The notes beneath the pieces are model-generated. The model was not told the origin of the DNA, did not search any database, and saw nothing but the letters and a program-made list of their open reading frames with translations. The translations under genes and the position numbers were made by a program. A stretch of DNA of 64,000 nucleotides from Candidatus Endowatersipora endosymbiont of Watersipora subatra (lineage in GTDB: Bacteria > Pseudomonadota > Alphaproteobacteria > Rhizobiales > Rhizobiaceae): NCBI RefSeq assembly GCF_964026585.1, contig NZ_OZ032160.1, forward strand, positions 682,001-746,000, given 5' to 3'. This document shows positions 1 through 9,969 of the stretch, piece by piece (positions within the stretch are counted from its first letter, which is position 1; every line of letters begins with the position of its first letter).

Positions 1-338
1 GAGCTCTGGAAAAAGCCATAGAATCTGATCTGGGTGGATATCAAAAATTCAAAACGAATTTTATTGAAACAGGAATGTCCCAATTTGGTTCAGGGTGGTG
101 CTGGATTTCCTTAAAAAATGAAAAGTTAGAAATCTCTAAAACAGAAAATGGTGAGAATCCTCTTGTACATGGTGCCATTCCCATTTTGGGATGCGATTTG
201 TGGGAACATTCCTATTATATTGATTACCGCAATGCTCGCCTCAAATATCTGGACATTTTTGTAGATAAACTGATAAACTGGGAATATGTCAATACATTAT
301 TCGAGTCAGCTCAAAGAAACTCTCAATCATCTTTATAA
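1..338 (+). CDS. sodB: Superoxide dismutase [Fe/Mn], C-terminal part
   Basis: This is the 3' end of a superoxide dismutase gene; the 5' part lies before the window and the frame is open from base 3. The enzyme converts superoxide to oxygen and hydrogen peroxide using Fe or Mn. The visible part carries the family core QFGSGW and the metal-ligand segment DLWEHSYYIDY, whose Asp and His are two of the four metal ligands. The two N-terminal His ligands are outside the window. The ending NWEYVN is typical of the C-terminal alpha/beta domain. Fe versus Mn preference cannot be decided from this part. The gene converges on corC. Confidence 0.93.
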   Translation, partial: ALEKAIESDLGGYQKFKTNFIETGMSQFGSGWCWISLKNEKLEISKTENGENPLVHGAIPILGCDLWEHSYYIDYRNARLKYLDIFVDKLINWEYVNTLFESAQRNSQSSL

Positions 339-387
339 AGAATGATTATGCTATATTCGATGGACATCTGATTCAAATGATTCAAAG

Positions 388-437
388 GGCCTTCCTTTTT
401 CGACTATCTCATAGGTTCGTTGTGGAGAAAGAAGGCC
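388..437. terminator. Probable bidirectional terminator hairpin
   Basis: An imperfect inverted repeat lies between the convergent sodB and corC genes. The left arm begins GGCCTTCC (388) and runs into T residues. The right arm is GAGAAAGAAGGCC (425-437), followed by TCTTCTTC. The arms pair over about 12 bp with one bulge. Position between converging genes supports a terminator; the loop is long, so confidence is moderate. Confidence 0.45.
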
Positions 438-530
438 TCTTCTTCATCCATATTAGAATATGATCTCGCCCCCCAAAGAATTGAATATAAAAACTGACTG
501 AGTACACAATTTATGAATATTCAATTCTAA

Positions 531-1607
531 CTAAAAACTGATCTCTTTTAAAGATTTACGACGCCGGTCACCTAAACTCATCTGAACAATCTGAATCCGC
601 TTAATCCGGCGGGGATCAGCATCCAGTATTCTAAATTCAAACCCATCAATGCCAGAGACAACTTCACCACGCACAGGAATATGGCCAGCTAAGGCAAAAA
701 CCAGACCACCCAGCGTATCAATGTCATCAATGTATTCGCTAGAGTTAAATGATGAACCTATAATCTTTGTTAACTTTTCTAGTTCTAAACGCGCGTCAGC
801 TATCCAAAGGCCCTCGCCAGAAACTTCAATCAAATCATCATGAGAGTCATGTTCATCTTCGATTTCACCCACCACTTCTTCAACTATGTCTTCAAGAGAT
901 ACAAGCCCATCAGTTCCTCCATATTCATCTATAACCAGAGCCATCTGAGTGCGATTGGCTTGCATTCTTGCCATAAGATCAGCAGCAAGCATCGAAGGTG
1001 GCACAAACAAAACACTGCGTAAAATATCTATTTTGGAAAGAGGTGTTTCGAGATTGATCTTTGTAAGATCTCTTTTTTTAGTGACTCTTTCCTCTTCGTC
1101 AACTTCATAGGATGATAAGGTCGTCATATATAATAGGAGGTCCTTAATCAGGATCATGCCTTTTGGATCATCTAATGTTTCATTATAAACGGGGAGTCGA
1201 GAGTGGCGGGTTTCTTCAAACCGATGTAGCAATTCGCCGAGGCGAATTGTTCCCTCAACGGCTTCAATCTCAGCACGGGGAACCATGATATCAACGACAC
1301 GTTTTTCACGCAAGTGCATAATATTCTGAAGCATCGCCCTTTCCTCAGGGGTAAAAACATGACTCGCAGATCCCTTCCCAGAAAGAGCTTCATTCAAATT
1401 CTCACGGAGACTTTCATCAGAAAAAAATCTTAAATTTATCAAGAATCTCTTAAAAACGTCCGCTAAACTTTTCTTATATTCAATTATAATAAGCTTGCAG
1501 CCAACTGATTTTGACGATTCCTTGATAGATTGATTATCATCATCACAGGAGTGATCATCCGTGGTCTTGACCTCCAGACTCACGCGCTTAGAAGATCGAT
1601 CTTTCAT
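531..1607 (-). CDS. corC: CorC/TlyC-family CBS-domain protein
   Basis: A 358-aa cytoplasmic-type member of the CorC/HlyC family. It has a poorly conserved acidic N-terminus (1-80), a pair of CBS domains (about 103-165 and 190-250, with VVDIMVPR and LVIDEYGGTDGLVSLEDI), and a C-terminal CorC_HlyC domain (about 262-345). CBS pairs bind adenine nucleotides. The family is linked to Mg2+/Co2+ transport or to membrane association, but the precise role is not settled. There is no membrane-spanning DUF21 domain. It follows ybeY by 33 bp on the same strand, the usual alphaproteobacterial order. An AGGA sequence lies 11 nt before the start. The old name 'hemolysin' should not be taken as function. Confidence 0.85.
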   Translation of the reverse strand: MKDRSSKRVSLEVKTTDDHSCDDDNQSIKESSKSVGCKLIIIEYKKSLADVFKRFLINLRFFSDESLRENLNEALSGKGSASHVFTPEERAMLQNIMHLREKRVVDIMVPRAEIEAVEGTIRLGELLHRFEETRHSRLPVYNETLDDPKGMILIKDLLLYMTTLSSYEVDEEERVTKKRDLTKINLETPLSKIDILRSVLFVPPSMLAADLMARMQANRTQMALVIDEYGGTDGLVSLEDIVEEVVGEIEDEHDSHDDLIEVSGEGLWIADARLELEKLTKIIGSSFNSSEYIDDIDTLGGLVFALAGHIPVRGEVVSGIDGFEFRILDADPRRIKRIQIVQMSLGDRRRKSLKEISF

Positions 1608-1640
1608 CGGTGATTATTCCTGTTTCTTGTTACCAATAAT

Positions 1641-2135
1641 CTATTGTCGATTATTCTCCAAGCCGTATGGATCTACAATTCCTAATTGAAAAAGTATCTT
1701 AATCTCCAACTGCTCCATTTCAACTCCATCAGCTTCATAAACATGATCATATCCAAGTAAGTGTAAAAATCCGTGAATGCTCAAATGGATCAGATGATCC
1801 TCAAAAGATTTTGACTGTTCATCTGCTTCAGATTTTATTGTCTCCAAAGCAAGAAAGATATCCCCTAAAAGGGGAGAATATGGTTCATGATCCTTATTGC
1901 TAGCGAAAGATAAAACATTCGTTGGTTTATCCTCATCTCGCCATCGAAGGTTAAGGGACTGAACCCTTTGATTATCAGAAAAAATAAAAGCTGCTTCAGC
2001 ATATTCAGGAAGTCGTGGTTTTATTGTCATCAGAGAACAAGAGATTGCAGACTCAATCCGTGACTGCAGAGGAGGAAGTGGTGGCCACACTCTACTATCG
2101 TCGATAAAATCAATGGTGATCATTGACAGACTCAT
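1641..2135 (-). CDS. ybeY: Endoribonuclease YbeY (rRNA maturation factor)
   Basis: A 164-aa single-strand-specific metal-dependent endoribonuclease needed for 16S rRNA 3' maturation and ribosome quality control. The signature HGFLHLLGYDH supplies the three metal-binding His (H121, H125, H131). The upstream segment with LNLRWRDEDKPTNVLSF is also characteristic. It is the first gene of a ybeY-corC pair. In most alphaproteobacteria phoH lies directly upstream of ybeY and miaB upstream of that. Here phoH is not present and miaB is about 50 kb away. No clear ribosome binding site precedes the ATG; an in-frame ATG four codons downstream is an alternative. Confidence 0.93.
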   Translation of the reverse strand: MSLSMITIDFIDDSRVWPPLPPLQSRIESAISCSLMTIKPRLPEYAEAAFIFSDNQRVQSLNLRWRDEDKPTNVLSFASNKDHEPYSPLLGDIFLALETIKSEADEQSKSFEDHLIHLSIHGFLHLLGYDHVYEADGVEMEQLEIKILFQLGIVDPYGLENNRQ

Positions 2136-2385
2136 TCATTTAGACAATTTTTATCTCACGAACCCCTATAGGGTAACGAAAACTGAATTGTCTATAAAGT
2201 CTGTTTCTTCAAAAAGGAAGAAATGATTTGATTCAGATATTAATTCCTGATTCTTATACTCTTCGATGGGGAGGGGATGAAAATCTAAACTAGATGTCTA
2301 GATCCTCGATCAGATCCTTCTTTTAAAAGATATGTTAAGTCTTCCGAGATTCAGTATATAAAAAACAAGATATGAAAATAAGAAA

Positions 2386-3981
2386 ATGGTTACACAGACT
2401 AGAGATAACACGTCGTTCGATCTTCTGACAAAAGAGTATGTTGAGATGATTGAACTTGGCCCTCATAGATTTTTGAAAATAGATGTAGAAGCTATTCGTC
2501 TTCTCACGGAACAGGCTTTTTCTAATATCAATCATCTGTTACGCCCTACCCATCTTGCCCAGCTAGCTTCCATCTTGGAGGATCCTCAAGCAACTCAAAA
2601 CGACCGTTTTGTTGCTTTTGATCTCTTAAAAAATGCTAATATTGCCGCTGGTGGTCTCTTACCAATGTGTCAAGATACTGGAACAGCTATAGTTATGGCA
2701 AAAAGAGGTCGTCAAATTTTAACAACAGGATCGGATGAAGATTCAATAAATCAGGGTATTTTAGATGCCTATGAGAAAAAGAACTTCCGCTATTCACAAC
2801 TAGCACCGATATCTCTTTTTGAAGAAATTAATACATGCAATAATCTACCTGCACAAATCGATATTTACAGCCAGGGTACAGATGCTTATAATTTCCTTTT
2901 TTTAGCGAAAGGGGGAGGGTCTGCAAATAAGACTTTCTTCTATCAAGGAACACCTTCTCTTCTTACACATCAAGGTATGATCGATTTTCTGAAAGAGAAA
3001 ATTATAACTCTAGGAACATCTGCCTGTCCACCTTATCATCTAGCTATCGTTATCGGGGGAATGTCAGCTGAACAAAATCTTAAAACTCTTAAACTCGCAT
3101 CTGCTCGTTATTTAGATGATCTCCCCAAAAAAGGCTCTCAAAGAGGTCATGCATTTCGCGACCAGGAATTCGAGAAACATATTCATTTACTGACTCAGAA
3201 TATAGGCCTAGGTGCTCAATTTGGTGGAAAATATTTCTGCCATGATGTACGCGTGATCCGCCTTCCACGTCATAGCGCTTCTTTACCTATTAGTCTTGGT
3301 GTATCTTGTTCAGCAGATCGGCAAGCTAAGGGTCAAATTACTGCTAACGGCGTATTTCTTGAGACTCTAGAGACTGAACCTGCTCATTATATGCCCGATA
3401 TTGACGAAAGAGAATTTGAGTTTGGAGTATCTCCTATTAATCTCAATCAGCCGATGGCAGCCCTCTTAGCGGAGCTATCGAGGTACCCAGTTAAAACTCG
3501 TTTATCATTGACTGGAACTCTGGTTGTAGCACGTGATTTAGCGCATTCAAAAATACGAGAGAGACTAGAAGCTGGAGAAACGATGCCTCCTTATATGAAA
3601 GAACATCCTGTTTATTATGCCGGACCAGCAAAAACACCGAAAGGTATGCCTTCTGGTTCATTTGGACCAACAACAGCCGGCCGGATGGATTCCTATGTAG
3701 ACCTATTCCAATCTTTTGGTGGATCTATGGTTATGATTGCAAAAGGCAATCGTTCGAAGAAGGTACGGGAAGCATGCAAAAAAAATGGTGGATTTTACTT
3801 AGGCTCAATTGGTGGATCTGCAGCACGACTAGCTTCAGATTGTATCAAAAAAGTACAAATTATAGAATATCCTGAACTAGGAATGGAAGCGGTCTGGAAA
3901 ATTGAAGTCTTAGATTTCCCTGCCTTTATCGTGATCGACGACAAAGGGAACGATTTTTTTTCAGAATTCAAAATGAGCTAA
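2386..3981 (+). CDS. fumA: Fumarate hydratase, class I (4Fe-4S)
   Basis: A 531-aa class I fumarase, interconverting fumarate and malate in the TCA cycle with an oxygen-sensitive [4Fe-4S] cluster. The three cluster cysteines are visible: C95 (PMCQDTGTA), C214 (SACPPYH) and C308 (GVSCSADR). They sit ten residues before their E. coli FumA counterparts. The C-terminal domain with [14 protein letters not shown] is also typical of the single-chain class I enzyme. It is a stand-alone gene, divergent from ybeY, with about 250 bp of upstream sequence for a promoter. The start has only a weak AAGAAA ahead of it. The class I assignment is firm; the A/B suffix is only by analogy. Confidence 0.95.
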   Translation: MVTQTRDNTSFDLLTKEYVEMIELGPHRFLKIDVEAIRLLTEQAFSNINHLLRPTHLAQLASILEDPQATQNDRFVAFDLLKNANIAAGGLLPMCQDTGTAIVMAKRGRQILTTGSDEDSINQGILDAYEKKNFRYSQLAPISLFEEINTCNNLPAQIDIYSQGTDAYNFLFLAKGGGSANKTFFYQGTPSLLTHQGMIDFLKEKIITLGTSACPPYHLAIVIGGMSAEQNLKTLKLASARYLDDLPKKGSQRGHAFRDQEFEKHIHLLTQNIGLGAQFGGKYFCHDVRVIRLPRHSASLPISLGVSCSADRQAKGQITANGVFLETLETEPAHYMPDIDEREFEFGVSPINLNQPMAALLAELSRYPVKTRLSLTGTLVVARDLAHSKIRERLEAGETMPPYMKEHPVYYAGPAKTPKGMPSGSFGPTTAGRMDSYVDLFQSFGGSMVMIAKGNRSKKVREACKKNGGFYLGSIGGSAARLASDCIKKVQIIEYPELGMEAVWKIEVLDFPAFIVIDDKGNDFFSEFKMS

Positions 3982-3982
3982 T

Positions 3983-4022
3983 AGAGATTTTCTGAACTTA
4001 AGTTCAAGGATTTGTGATCTCT
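3983..4022. terminator. Nested palindrome between fum and rpoD
   Basis: Between the convergent fumarase and rpoD genes lies a perfect 14-bp palindrome, TGAACTTAAGTTCA (3993-4006), flanked by an outer inverted pair AGAGAT (3983-3988) and ATCTCT (4017-4022). Position fits transcription termination in both directions, but there is no strong T tract, so the role is inferred. Confidence 0.35.
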
Positions 4023-4123
4023 ATTCCTGTGAAGTCATTTTATCTTTTTCTACGCAAGCTTTCAAACCAGAGGAGGTCTCTAGGTACGGCTCAGAATAAG
4101 CTAGAAACGGAAGACACAGATCA

Positions 4124-6160
4124 TTAGCTGTCCAGAAAGCTCCTTAATTTTCGACTGCGGCTTGGATGTTTGAGCTTACGCAAAGCTTTTGCTTCGATTT
4201 GCCGAATTCGTTCACGGGTTACACTAAACTGTTGACCCACTTCCTCTAATGTATGATCCGTATTCATGCCAATACCAAAACGCATACGTAAAACACGCTC
4301 TTCACGTGGGGTGAGACTTGCGAGAACACGTGTTGTTGTTTCCCGTAGATTTGACTGAATTGCTGAATCAACTGGCAATGTTGTATTCTTATCCTCAATG
4401 AAATCAACAAGATGAGAATCTTCTTCATCTCCAATAGGAGTCTCAAGAGAGATTGGTTCTTTGGCTATTTTCAGAACTTTTCGGACTTTCTCAAGTGGCA
4501 TGGCTAATTTATCAGATAATTCTTCTGGCGTTGGTTCACGACCAATCTCATGCAACATCTGGCGTGACGTCCGAACAATTTTATTGATTGTTTCAATCAT
4601 ATGAACCGGAATACGAATTGTTCGAGCTTGATCGGCAATTGAACGAGTGATTGCTTGACGAATCCACCACGTCGCATAAGTTGAAAATTTATATCCTCGG
4701 CGATATTCAAATTTATCAACTGCTTTCATCAAACCAATATTACCTTCTTGAATGAGATCCAAGAATTGTAGGCCACGGTTAGTGTATTTTTTCGAAATTG
4801 AAATCACGAGACGTAGATTAGCTTCCACCATTTCTTTTTTTGCCTGGCATGATTCACGTTCACCCTTTTGTACCATATGAACAATCCGTCGAAATTCAGA
4901 AATCTCAAGACCTGTTTCATGGGATAGAAGTTGAATGTCAGCGCGTAAATCGTTTATATTATCCTTTTCATGCTTATTAAATTCTTTCCAACTTCTAGCA
5001 GAAAGATTTGAAATTCGACATAACCAGTTTGGATCAAGCTCCCAATCCCGATATTCCTCCAGAAAATTATCGCGCGTTACACCATGCTTTTGAGCGAGCC
5101 TCATCAAACGGCCTTCGGATATTAACAAGCGTTTATTGATATCGTAAAGCTGCTCAACTAGCGACTCAATACGATGTTGATTTAATTCCAGACTTTTCAC
5201 TGATTCAACAATATCATCCTTCAGCTTCCTTAAACGAAGTTCCAGATTCGGTGACAACTTCTTACTTATCATCCGCTTCTCAACATACTGATCTTGAAGT
5301 GAACGTAATTTCTGATACTTCAAAGCAATAGAATCAAAAATCTCCAAAACCTTAGGTTTGAGTTCTGTCTCCATTGCAGCTAGCGATAAATTGACTTCAT
5401 CAGTTTCTTCATCATCATCTTCTTCTGATAACAACTCTTCATTTTTCACTTCATCAGGATTAAGACCTTCAGAAATAGCCTTACGACGAGCGATTGCTTC
5501 CGGTGAATGCTCTCCTCCAGAACCCTGACGCACAGCTTCAGCAATTGAAGCTGGTGCATTAGGATTAACAGGAACGTTCTGTTTCGCGTCGGGACCAGCA
5601 TAAGTTGCCTCCAAATCAATAATATCCCGCAAAAGAATATTTTCTTCTAGCAATTCATCACGCCAGATAATAATGGCCTGAAAGGTTAAAGGGCTTTCAC
5701 AAAGACCAGCTATCATGGTCTCACGACCAGCCTCGATTCGCTTAGCAATAGCAATTTCACCTTCTCGTGAGAGAAGCTCAACTGAACCCATTTCTCTGAG
5801 ATACATACGGACAGGATCATCGGTTCGGTCCGTAGGCTCTTTTTTATTAGAAACACTCACTACTGCTTTCTTGTCAGATGCGACAAGCTCAGAAGACATT
5901 TCTTCTGTAGAGTCTTCCTCTTCGAGGATAGTAATGCCTATATCGGATAGAATTGACATGATCTCTTCGATCGGATGCGAACTAAGCTCCTCAGCAGCAG
6001 GCATGAGCGCGTTCAGTTCATCAACAGTTACAAATCCACGCTTCTTTGCAGTTTTGATTATCTTTTTTACAGAATCACTATTGAGATTCAGTAAAGGACG
6101 TTCAAATGATTGCTCAGTTGATTCCTCTGCATTTTGGGTAGCTGTATTATGCGTTTTCAT
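4124..6160 (-). CDS. rpoD: RNA polymerase primary sigma factor RpoD
   Basis: The housekeeping sigma-70 factor, 678 aa from the chosen start. It has region 1.1 at the N-terminus, a long acidic non-conserved insert ([12 protein letters not shown]), then region 2 ([20 protein letters not shown], then [12 protein letters not shown]) for -10 recognition and promoter melting. Region 3 follows, and region 4 ([27 protein letters not shown]) reads the -35 element. I start at the ATG at 6160 because GGAGAG (6169-6174) sits just upstream; a longer reading frame beginning at 6184 lacks a ribosome binding site. dnaG lies upstream on the same strand, 249 bp away, the usual dnaG-rpoD order. Confidence 0.97.
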   Translation of the reverse strand: MKTHNTATQNAEESTEQSFERPLLNLNSDSVKKIIKTAKKRGFVTVDELNALMPAAEELSSHPIEEIMSILSDIGITILEEEDSTEEMSSELVASDKKAVVSVSNKKEPTDRTDDPVRMYLREMGSVELLSREGEIAIAKRIEAGRETMIAGLCESPLTFQAIIIWRDELLEENILLRDIIDLEATYAGPDAKQNVPVNPNAPASIAEAVRQGSGGEHSPEAIARRKAISEGLNPDEVKNEELLSEEDDDEETDEVNLSLAAMETELKPKVLEIFDSIALKYQKLRSLQDQYVEKRMISKKLSPNLELRLRKLKDDIVESVKSLELNQHRIESLVEQLYDINKRLLISEGRLMRLAQKHGVTRDNFLEEYRDWELDPNWLCRISNLSARSWKEFNKHEKDNINDLRADIQLLSHETGLEISEFRRIVHMVQKGERESCQAKKEMVEANLRLVISISKKYTNRGLQFLDLIQEGNIGLMKAVDKFEYRRGYKFSTYATWWIRQAITRSIADQARTIRIPVHMIETINKIVRTSRQMLHEIGREPTPEELSDKLAMPLEKVRKVLKIAKEPISLETPIGDEEDSHLVDFIEDKNTTLPVDSAIQSNLRETTTRVLASLTPREERVLRMRFGIGMNTDHTLEEVGQQFSVTRERIRQIEAKALRKLKHPSRSRKLRSFLDS

Positions 6161-6409
6161 ATAAAATTCTCTCCAGCAAGTCATCTAAAGCTGTCTTCTG
6201 TCTGGATCGTACCAAACCGAACAGTCAATAGATTTAGCATTGCAATTGAAAGTATCAGAAGCAAACCATATGTCGCTTAAATTAGCGATTGTCTTGCTTT
6301 GTTCAGCTGAGGAAGCAAAACCTTGACATTACTAACTCCTGATTAACCCTTTTAATCCCTAATTTTAAACTGAGTGGCAAGCCTCATTACCTTGTAATGG
6401 ATATTAATA

Positions 6410-8347
6410 TCAGAATACCCGTACTGGACGACCAGAAGAAACACCGAATCCTTCAATCAGTCCCTCCATTCTATCCACATTCTCAATTTCCAGTTGAAGA
6501 CCAACAAGCCTTTCATAACTGGCCTCATCTCCAAGCTCTGCAAAGTTTTTTTCCATCAGCCTGAGTTCATTATTTAAATAACGAGCACGCATATGCAATG
6601 CATATGCCTGAATCCAACCCTCTCGTGCATCCTCAAATGCTGCACAAGGCAAAGCCTGCCAGACACGACTCGATTCTACTTGCCTCTCCAATTGATCAAG
6701 ATCAAGAGAGAATTCTCTTGAATCTAAAAAATTCCGAAGAGATTTGGATGATACACTTTTTTCTCCTTCTCCTTCAGCAGCAAAAAAGTCTAGAAGAGCA
6801 GATTGGATACGCTTAAAACGAGGATTTTCACTATCCAGAAAGGAAAATTCTTCGAAATGACTCAAAGCAACCAAGGGATGATTGATCACAGTCACCATCA
6901 GAGTCGACTCACGGAGAGGAAGTAAATGAGAATCTCGGTTGACTAAGGCAGAATTCATCAACCTTTCAGATACAGAAAACTGATTTGGACTCTTAGCAAA
7001 AACGGGTTTCAACGGATTACCTCTCTGAGAATCGTTAAAACATCGTTTGGATTTCTCTTTAATAACACCAAAAAAATATCTCAGACGGTCATCCATTTCC
7101 TTTTCATAATATCGACGCACAGTCTCATCAAAAATTTTGCGTATAACTGTCTTAATTTTCAATTCAAGATGAGCTCGTCGCTCGGGCGTATCAAATTTTC
7201 TGCCTTTAGTTTCACGGATCCATAACATATCAGATAACGAAAAAGGGGATTGCAAAATTTTTCCAAAGGCTCTCCCTCCTGAATGACGGATAATATCATC
7301 AGGATCTTCATGATTGGGTAATAAAACGAACCAAATGGATTTTCCTGGTTTCAAGACCGAAAATGCCGTTTCAATACTTCGATAATGAGCTTGCATCCCT
7401 GCTTCATCACCGTCGAAACATAAAATAGGTTCAGCACCAACACGCCAAGCTAGTTCTAATTGCCTTTGTGTTAACGTAGTCCCAAGTGGCGCAACAGCAT
7501 TAAAAAATCCTGCAGAAGACAACGTAATAACATCCATATAACCCTCAGCAATAATAAGATTACCATTACGCTGAATAGCTTTTCGTGCTTTTGAGTAATT
7601 ATACAGAACCTTGGATTTAGAAAATAATTCAGTTTCTGGAGAATTCAGGTACTTTGCAAAACCACCAGAAGATAATGAACGCCCACCAAAGGCAATAACC
7701 CTTTCCTTCTCATCCAGTATAGGAAACATAATGCGGTCCCGAAAACGATCATATGATGTAGCAATATCGGGTCCAAAAACAACAAGACCACAAGCTTCAA
7801 TCTTAGATTCCTCGATTTTCTTTTCGCTCAAAAATTTTTTCAATGCATTATAACTGCTAGGTGCATATCCCAATCCAAATTCCCGTTGAACAGATATTGG
7901 AATGCCTCGATTTTGAAGATATAAGCGTGCTTTAGCACCATTTTCGGTCTGTAATTGATCTTGAAAAAATAGTGCTGCAAGCATCATCAAATCATAAAGC
8001 GAATATTTTTTTTCTTCACTCATACTTATACCAGAGTCGATGTAGTGCACAGAAATACCAACTTCTTCAGATAATCTTTTCACCGATTCAGGGAAACTTA
8101 ATCCATCTAGCTCCATCATAAAACGAAAATGATCTCCTGATACTCCGCATCCAAAGCAGTAGTAGCGACCTTTTGTGTTTTGACAATGAAAACTAGCGGT
8201 TTCTTCACCATGAAACGGACAACAGGCCCAAAAATCACCTTTTGAAGGATTGCTTTTCTTTAAATCAAAAGTAATCCTACGACCTACTATGTTAGAAATG
8301 GGAATCCGATCCCGAAGATCTTCAAGAAATGAAGGTGAAAAATGCAT
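6410..8347 (-). CDS. dnaG: DNA primase DnaG
   Basis: Primase that lays down RNA primers at the replication fork. The N-terminal zinc-binding domain is visible (CCPFHGEETASFHC...YYCFGCG). It is followed by the catalytic TOPRIM core (IIAEGYMDVI, then CFDGDEAG) and a helicase-interacting C-terminal region. About 645 aa from the start used here, MHFSPSFLEDLRDR, which matches the usual DnaG beginning. The frame stays open to a GTG/ATG at 8386/8383 preceded by GAGAG, so a 12-13 residue longer protein is possible. It is upstream of rpoD, but the small GatB/YqeY-domain gene often found beside alphaproteobacterial dnaG is absent. Confidence 0.95.
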   Translation of the reverse strand: MHFSPSFLEDLRDRIPISNIVGRRITFDLKKSNPSKGDFWACCPFHGEETASFHCQNTKGRYYCFGCGVSGDHFRFMMELDGLSFPESVKRLSEEVGISVHYIDSGISMSEEKKYSLYDLMMLAALFFQDQLQTENGAKARLYLQNRGIPISVQREFGLGYAPSSYNALKKFLSEKKIEESKIEACGLVVFGPDIATSYDRFRDRIMFPILDEKERVIAFGGRSLSSGGFAKYLNSPETELFSKSKVLYNYSKARKAIQRNGNLIIAEGYMDVITLSSAGFFNAVAPLGTTLTQRQLELAWRVGAEPILCFDGDEAGMQAHYRSIETAFSVLKPGKSIWFVLLPNHEDPDDIIRHSGGRAFGKILQSPFSLSDMLWIRETKGRKFDTPERRAHLELKIKTVIRKIFDETVRRYYEKEMDDRLRYFFGVIKEKSKRCFNDSQRGNPLKPVFAKSPNQFSVSERLMNSALVNRDSHLLPLRESTLMVTVINHPLVALSHFEEFSFLDSENPRFKRIQSALLDFFAAEGEGEKSVSSKSLRNFLDSREFSLDLDQLERQVESSRVWQALPCAAFEDAREGWIQAYALHMRARYLNNELRLMEKNFAELGDEASYERLVGLQLEIENVDRMEGLIEGFGVSSGRPVRVF

Positions 8348-8586
8348 ATTTAAAAAGGATGATCCTATTGAATGGAGTGACATCACTCTCAGATGCGAGC
8401 AGATTCCAGTTTCTTTTTAATCATATTCGCTCTGTCATGTCTTTATCCCTGACAATAAACAAAATCATTCCTATGAAAAGAGGCTTTCACGCTGCAGGCA
8501 AGAAAGCTAAATGTAATTTATCATAACACTATCCATAGCTGAAAGGCAAATCTTTTCAAAGAAGAGTCTTTAAGTAGAGATATGAT

Positions 8587-9804
8587 ATGAACAATATGAA
8601 CAAAAAGAAAGGTAATGAAAAGATGTATAATAACGCCTCATCATTGGCCTGGAGTGAAGAGAAAAACACCGGTGTTCTTGTCTTGGCGAATGGAAAAGTC
8701 ATTGAAGGTATAGGAGCGGGAGCAACGGGGGTTTGTGAGGGAGAAGTTTGCTTCAACACGTCCATGACAGGGTACCAGGAAATATTAACCGACCCATCAT
8801 ATGCATGTCAAGTGATTGCCTTTACATTTCCACATATTGGAAATGTTGGTGTTAATGATGAAGATACGGAAAGTATAGAAATAAATTCCCCTTACGGGGC
8901 TGTCGGCGCGATATTTCGTTTCCCTATCACCGATCCATCAAATCACCGCTCCTCTGAACATCTTAACACTTGGCTCAAAAAGAAAAACATTATCACACTA
9001 TGCGGTATTGATACTCGTGCACTCACAGTTTACATTCGTAAAATGGGGTCTCCCAATGCTATCATTGCACATGACCCTGATGGAATCTTTGATATTCAAG
9101 AACTAAAAGCACGCGCGACGGCTTGGGGAGGAATAGAAAGTTTGAACCTTATCTCTCATGTAACCACAAAGAATCCATTAAATTGGATTGAAGATGATCA
9201 AAGTGACAGTGAAAAGATAGGACCTCGATATCACATAATCACGATAGACTTTGGTGTTAAGCGTAACATCTTGCGCCTTTTCACTCAGCTAAATTGTAAG
9301 GTCACTATCGTACCAGCCACAACAAAAGCTGAAGCCATTTTATCCTTAAAGCCCGATGGGATTTTCTTATCAAATGGACCGGGCGATCCAGCGGCAACAG
9401 GACAATATATAATCCCTGAAATTCAAAAACTAATTCAAAGAAAGCTACCGGTTTTTGGGATCTGTCTCGGCCATCAGATATTAGCTTTGGCACTGGGAGC
9501 TCAAACATACAAAATGCATCAAGGCCATCATGGAGCCAATCATCCGATCAAGGATTGCGGTACCGGCAAGGTTAAAATCGTTTCTATGAATCATAGTTTT
9601 GCAGTCGATAGCCAAACTTTTCCTTCTAACTTAGAGGAAACACATATTTCTTTATTCGATGGCACAAATTGTGGCCTGCGCTTATCAGGAGAACCAGTAT
9701 TTTCTGTCCAATATCATCCAGAATCATCTCCAGGTCCTCAGGATAGCTACTATCTTTTTTGCAGATTCATAAATATGATTCATGAATCCAAATCAATTAA
9801 GTAA
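8587..9804 (+). CDS. carA: Carbamoyl-phosphate synthase small subunit
   Basis: Glutaminase subunit of carbamoyl-phosphate synthase, which supplies ammonia from glutamine for carbamoyl phosphate, the precursor of pyrimidines and arginine. The N-terminal CarA domain is intact (VCFNTSMTGYQEILTDPSY). It is followed by a class I glutamine amidotransferase domain with nucleophile C293 (GICLGHQ) and H377/E379 (YHPESSPGP). 405 aa. Start is ambiguous: ATGs at 8587, 8596 and 8623 share the frame, and GAAAGG before the last could favour 8623. carB, the usual partner, is not next to it; purA converges from downstream. It is divergent from dnaG. Confidence 0.95.
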   Translation: MNNMNKKKGNEKMYNNASSLAWSEEKNTGVLVLANGKVIEGIGAGATGVCEGEVCFNTSMTGYQEILTDPSYACQVIAFTFPHIGNVGVNDEDTESIEINSPYGAVGAIFRFPITDPSNHRSSEHLNTWLKKKNIITLCGIDTRALTVYIRKMGSPNAIIAHDPDGIFDIQELKARATAWGGIESLNLISHVTTKNPLNWIEDDQSDSEKIGPRYHIITIDFGVKRNILRLFTQLNCKVTIVPATTKAEAILSLKPDGIFLSNGPGDPAATGQYIIPEIQKLIQRKLPVFGICLGHQILALALGAQTYKMHQGHHGANHPIKDCGTGKVKIVSMNHSFAVDSQTFPSNLEETHISLFDGTNCGLRLSGEPVFSVQYHPESSPGPQDSYYLFCRFINMIHESKSIK

Positions 9805-9861
9805 TTCTTCTTGATGATCCTAGGCATGATTTATTATAATTTGGTGTTTAGTTTACTATTC

Positions 9862-9943
9862 TTAGGGAATTGGGGACTGATCTTTTCTGTTGACATCAGA
9901 AAACAACCTTTCCCTAACACTGGGTTCTCTACTGTTAAGTAGA
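9862..9943. terminator. Stem-loops between converging carA and purA
   Basis: A compound structure fills the convergent gap. Outer arms TTAGGGAA (9862-9869) and TTCCCTAA (9910-9917) are perfect complements and enclose a hairpin TTTTCTG-TTGACAT-CAGAAAA (9883-9903). A second hairpin TCTACT-GTTA-AGTAGA follows (9928-9943). Position and symmetry suggest termination for both genes. Confidence 0.5.
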
Positions 9944-9969
9944 CAGATTTAGAAAGAATGTGGCAATAT

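Noticed and set aside
5715..6164. 149-codon plus-strand ORF opposite rpoD
   Set aside because: It mirrors the low-complexity acidic coding region of rpoD on the other strand; Ser/Ile-rich and without a family.
6321..6350. TTGACA box on the plus strand between rpoD and dnaG
   Set aside because: No plus-strand gene follows and no -10 box is at the right distance.
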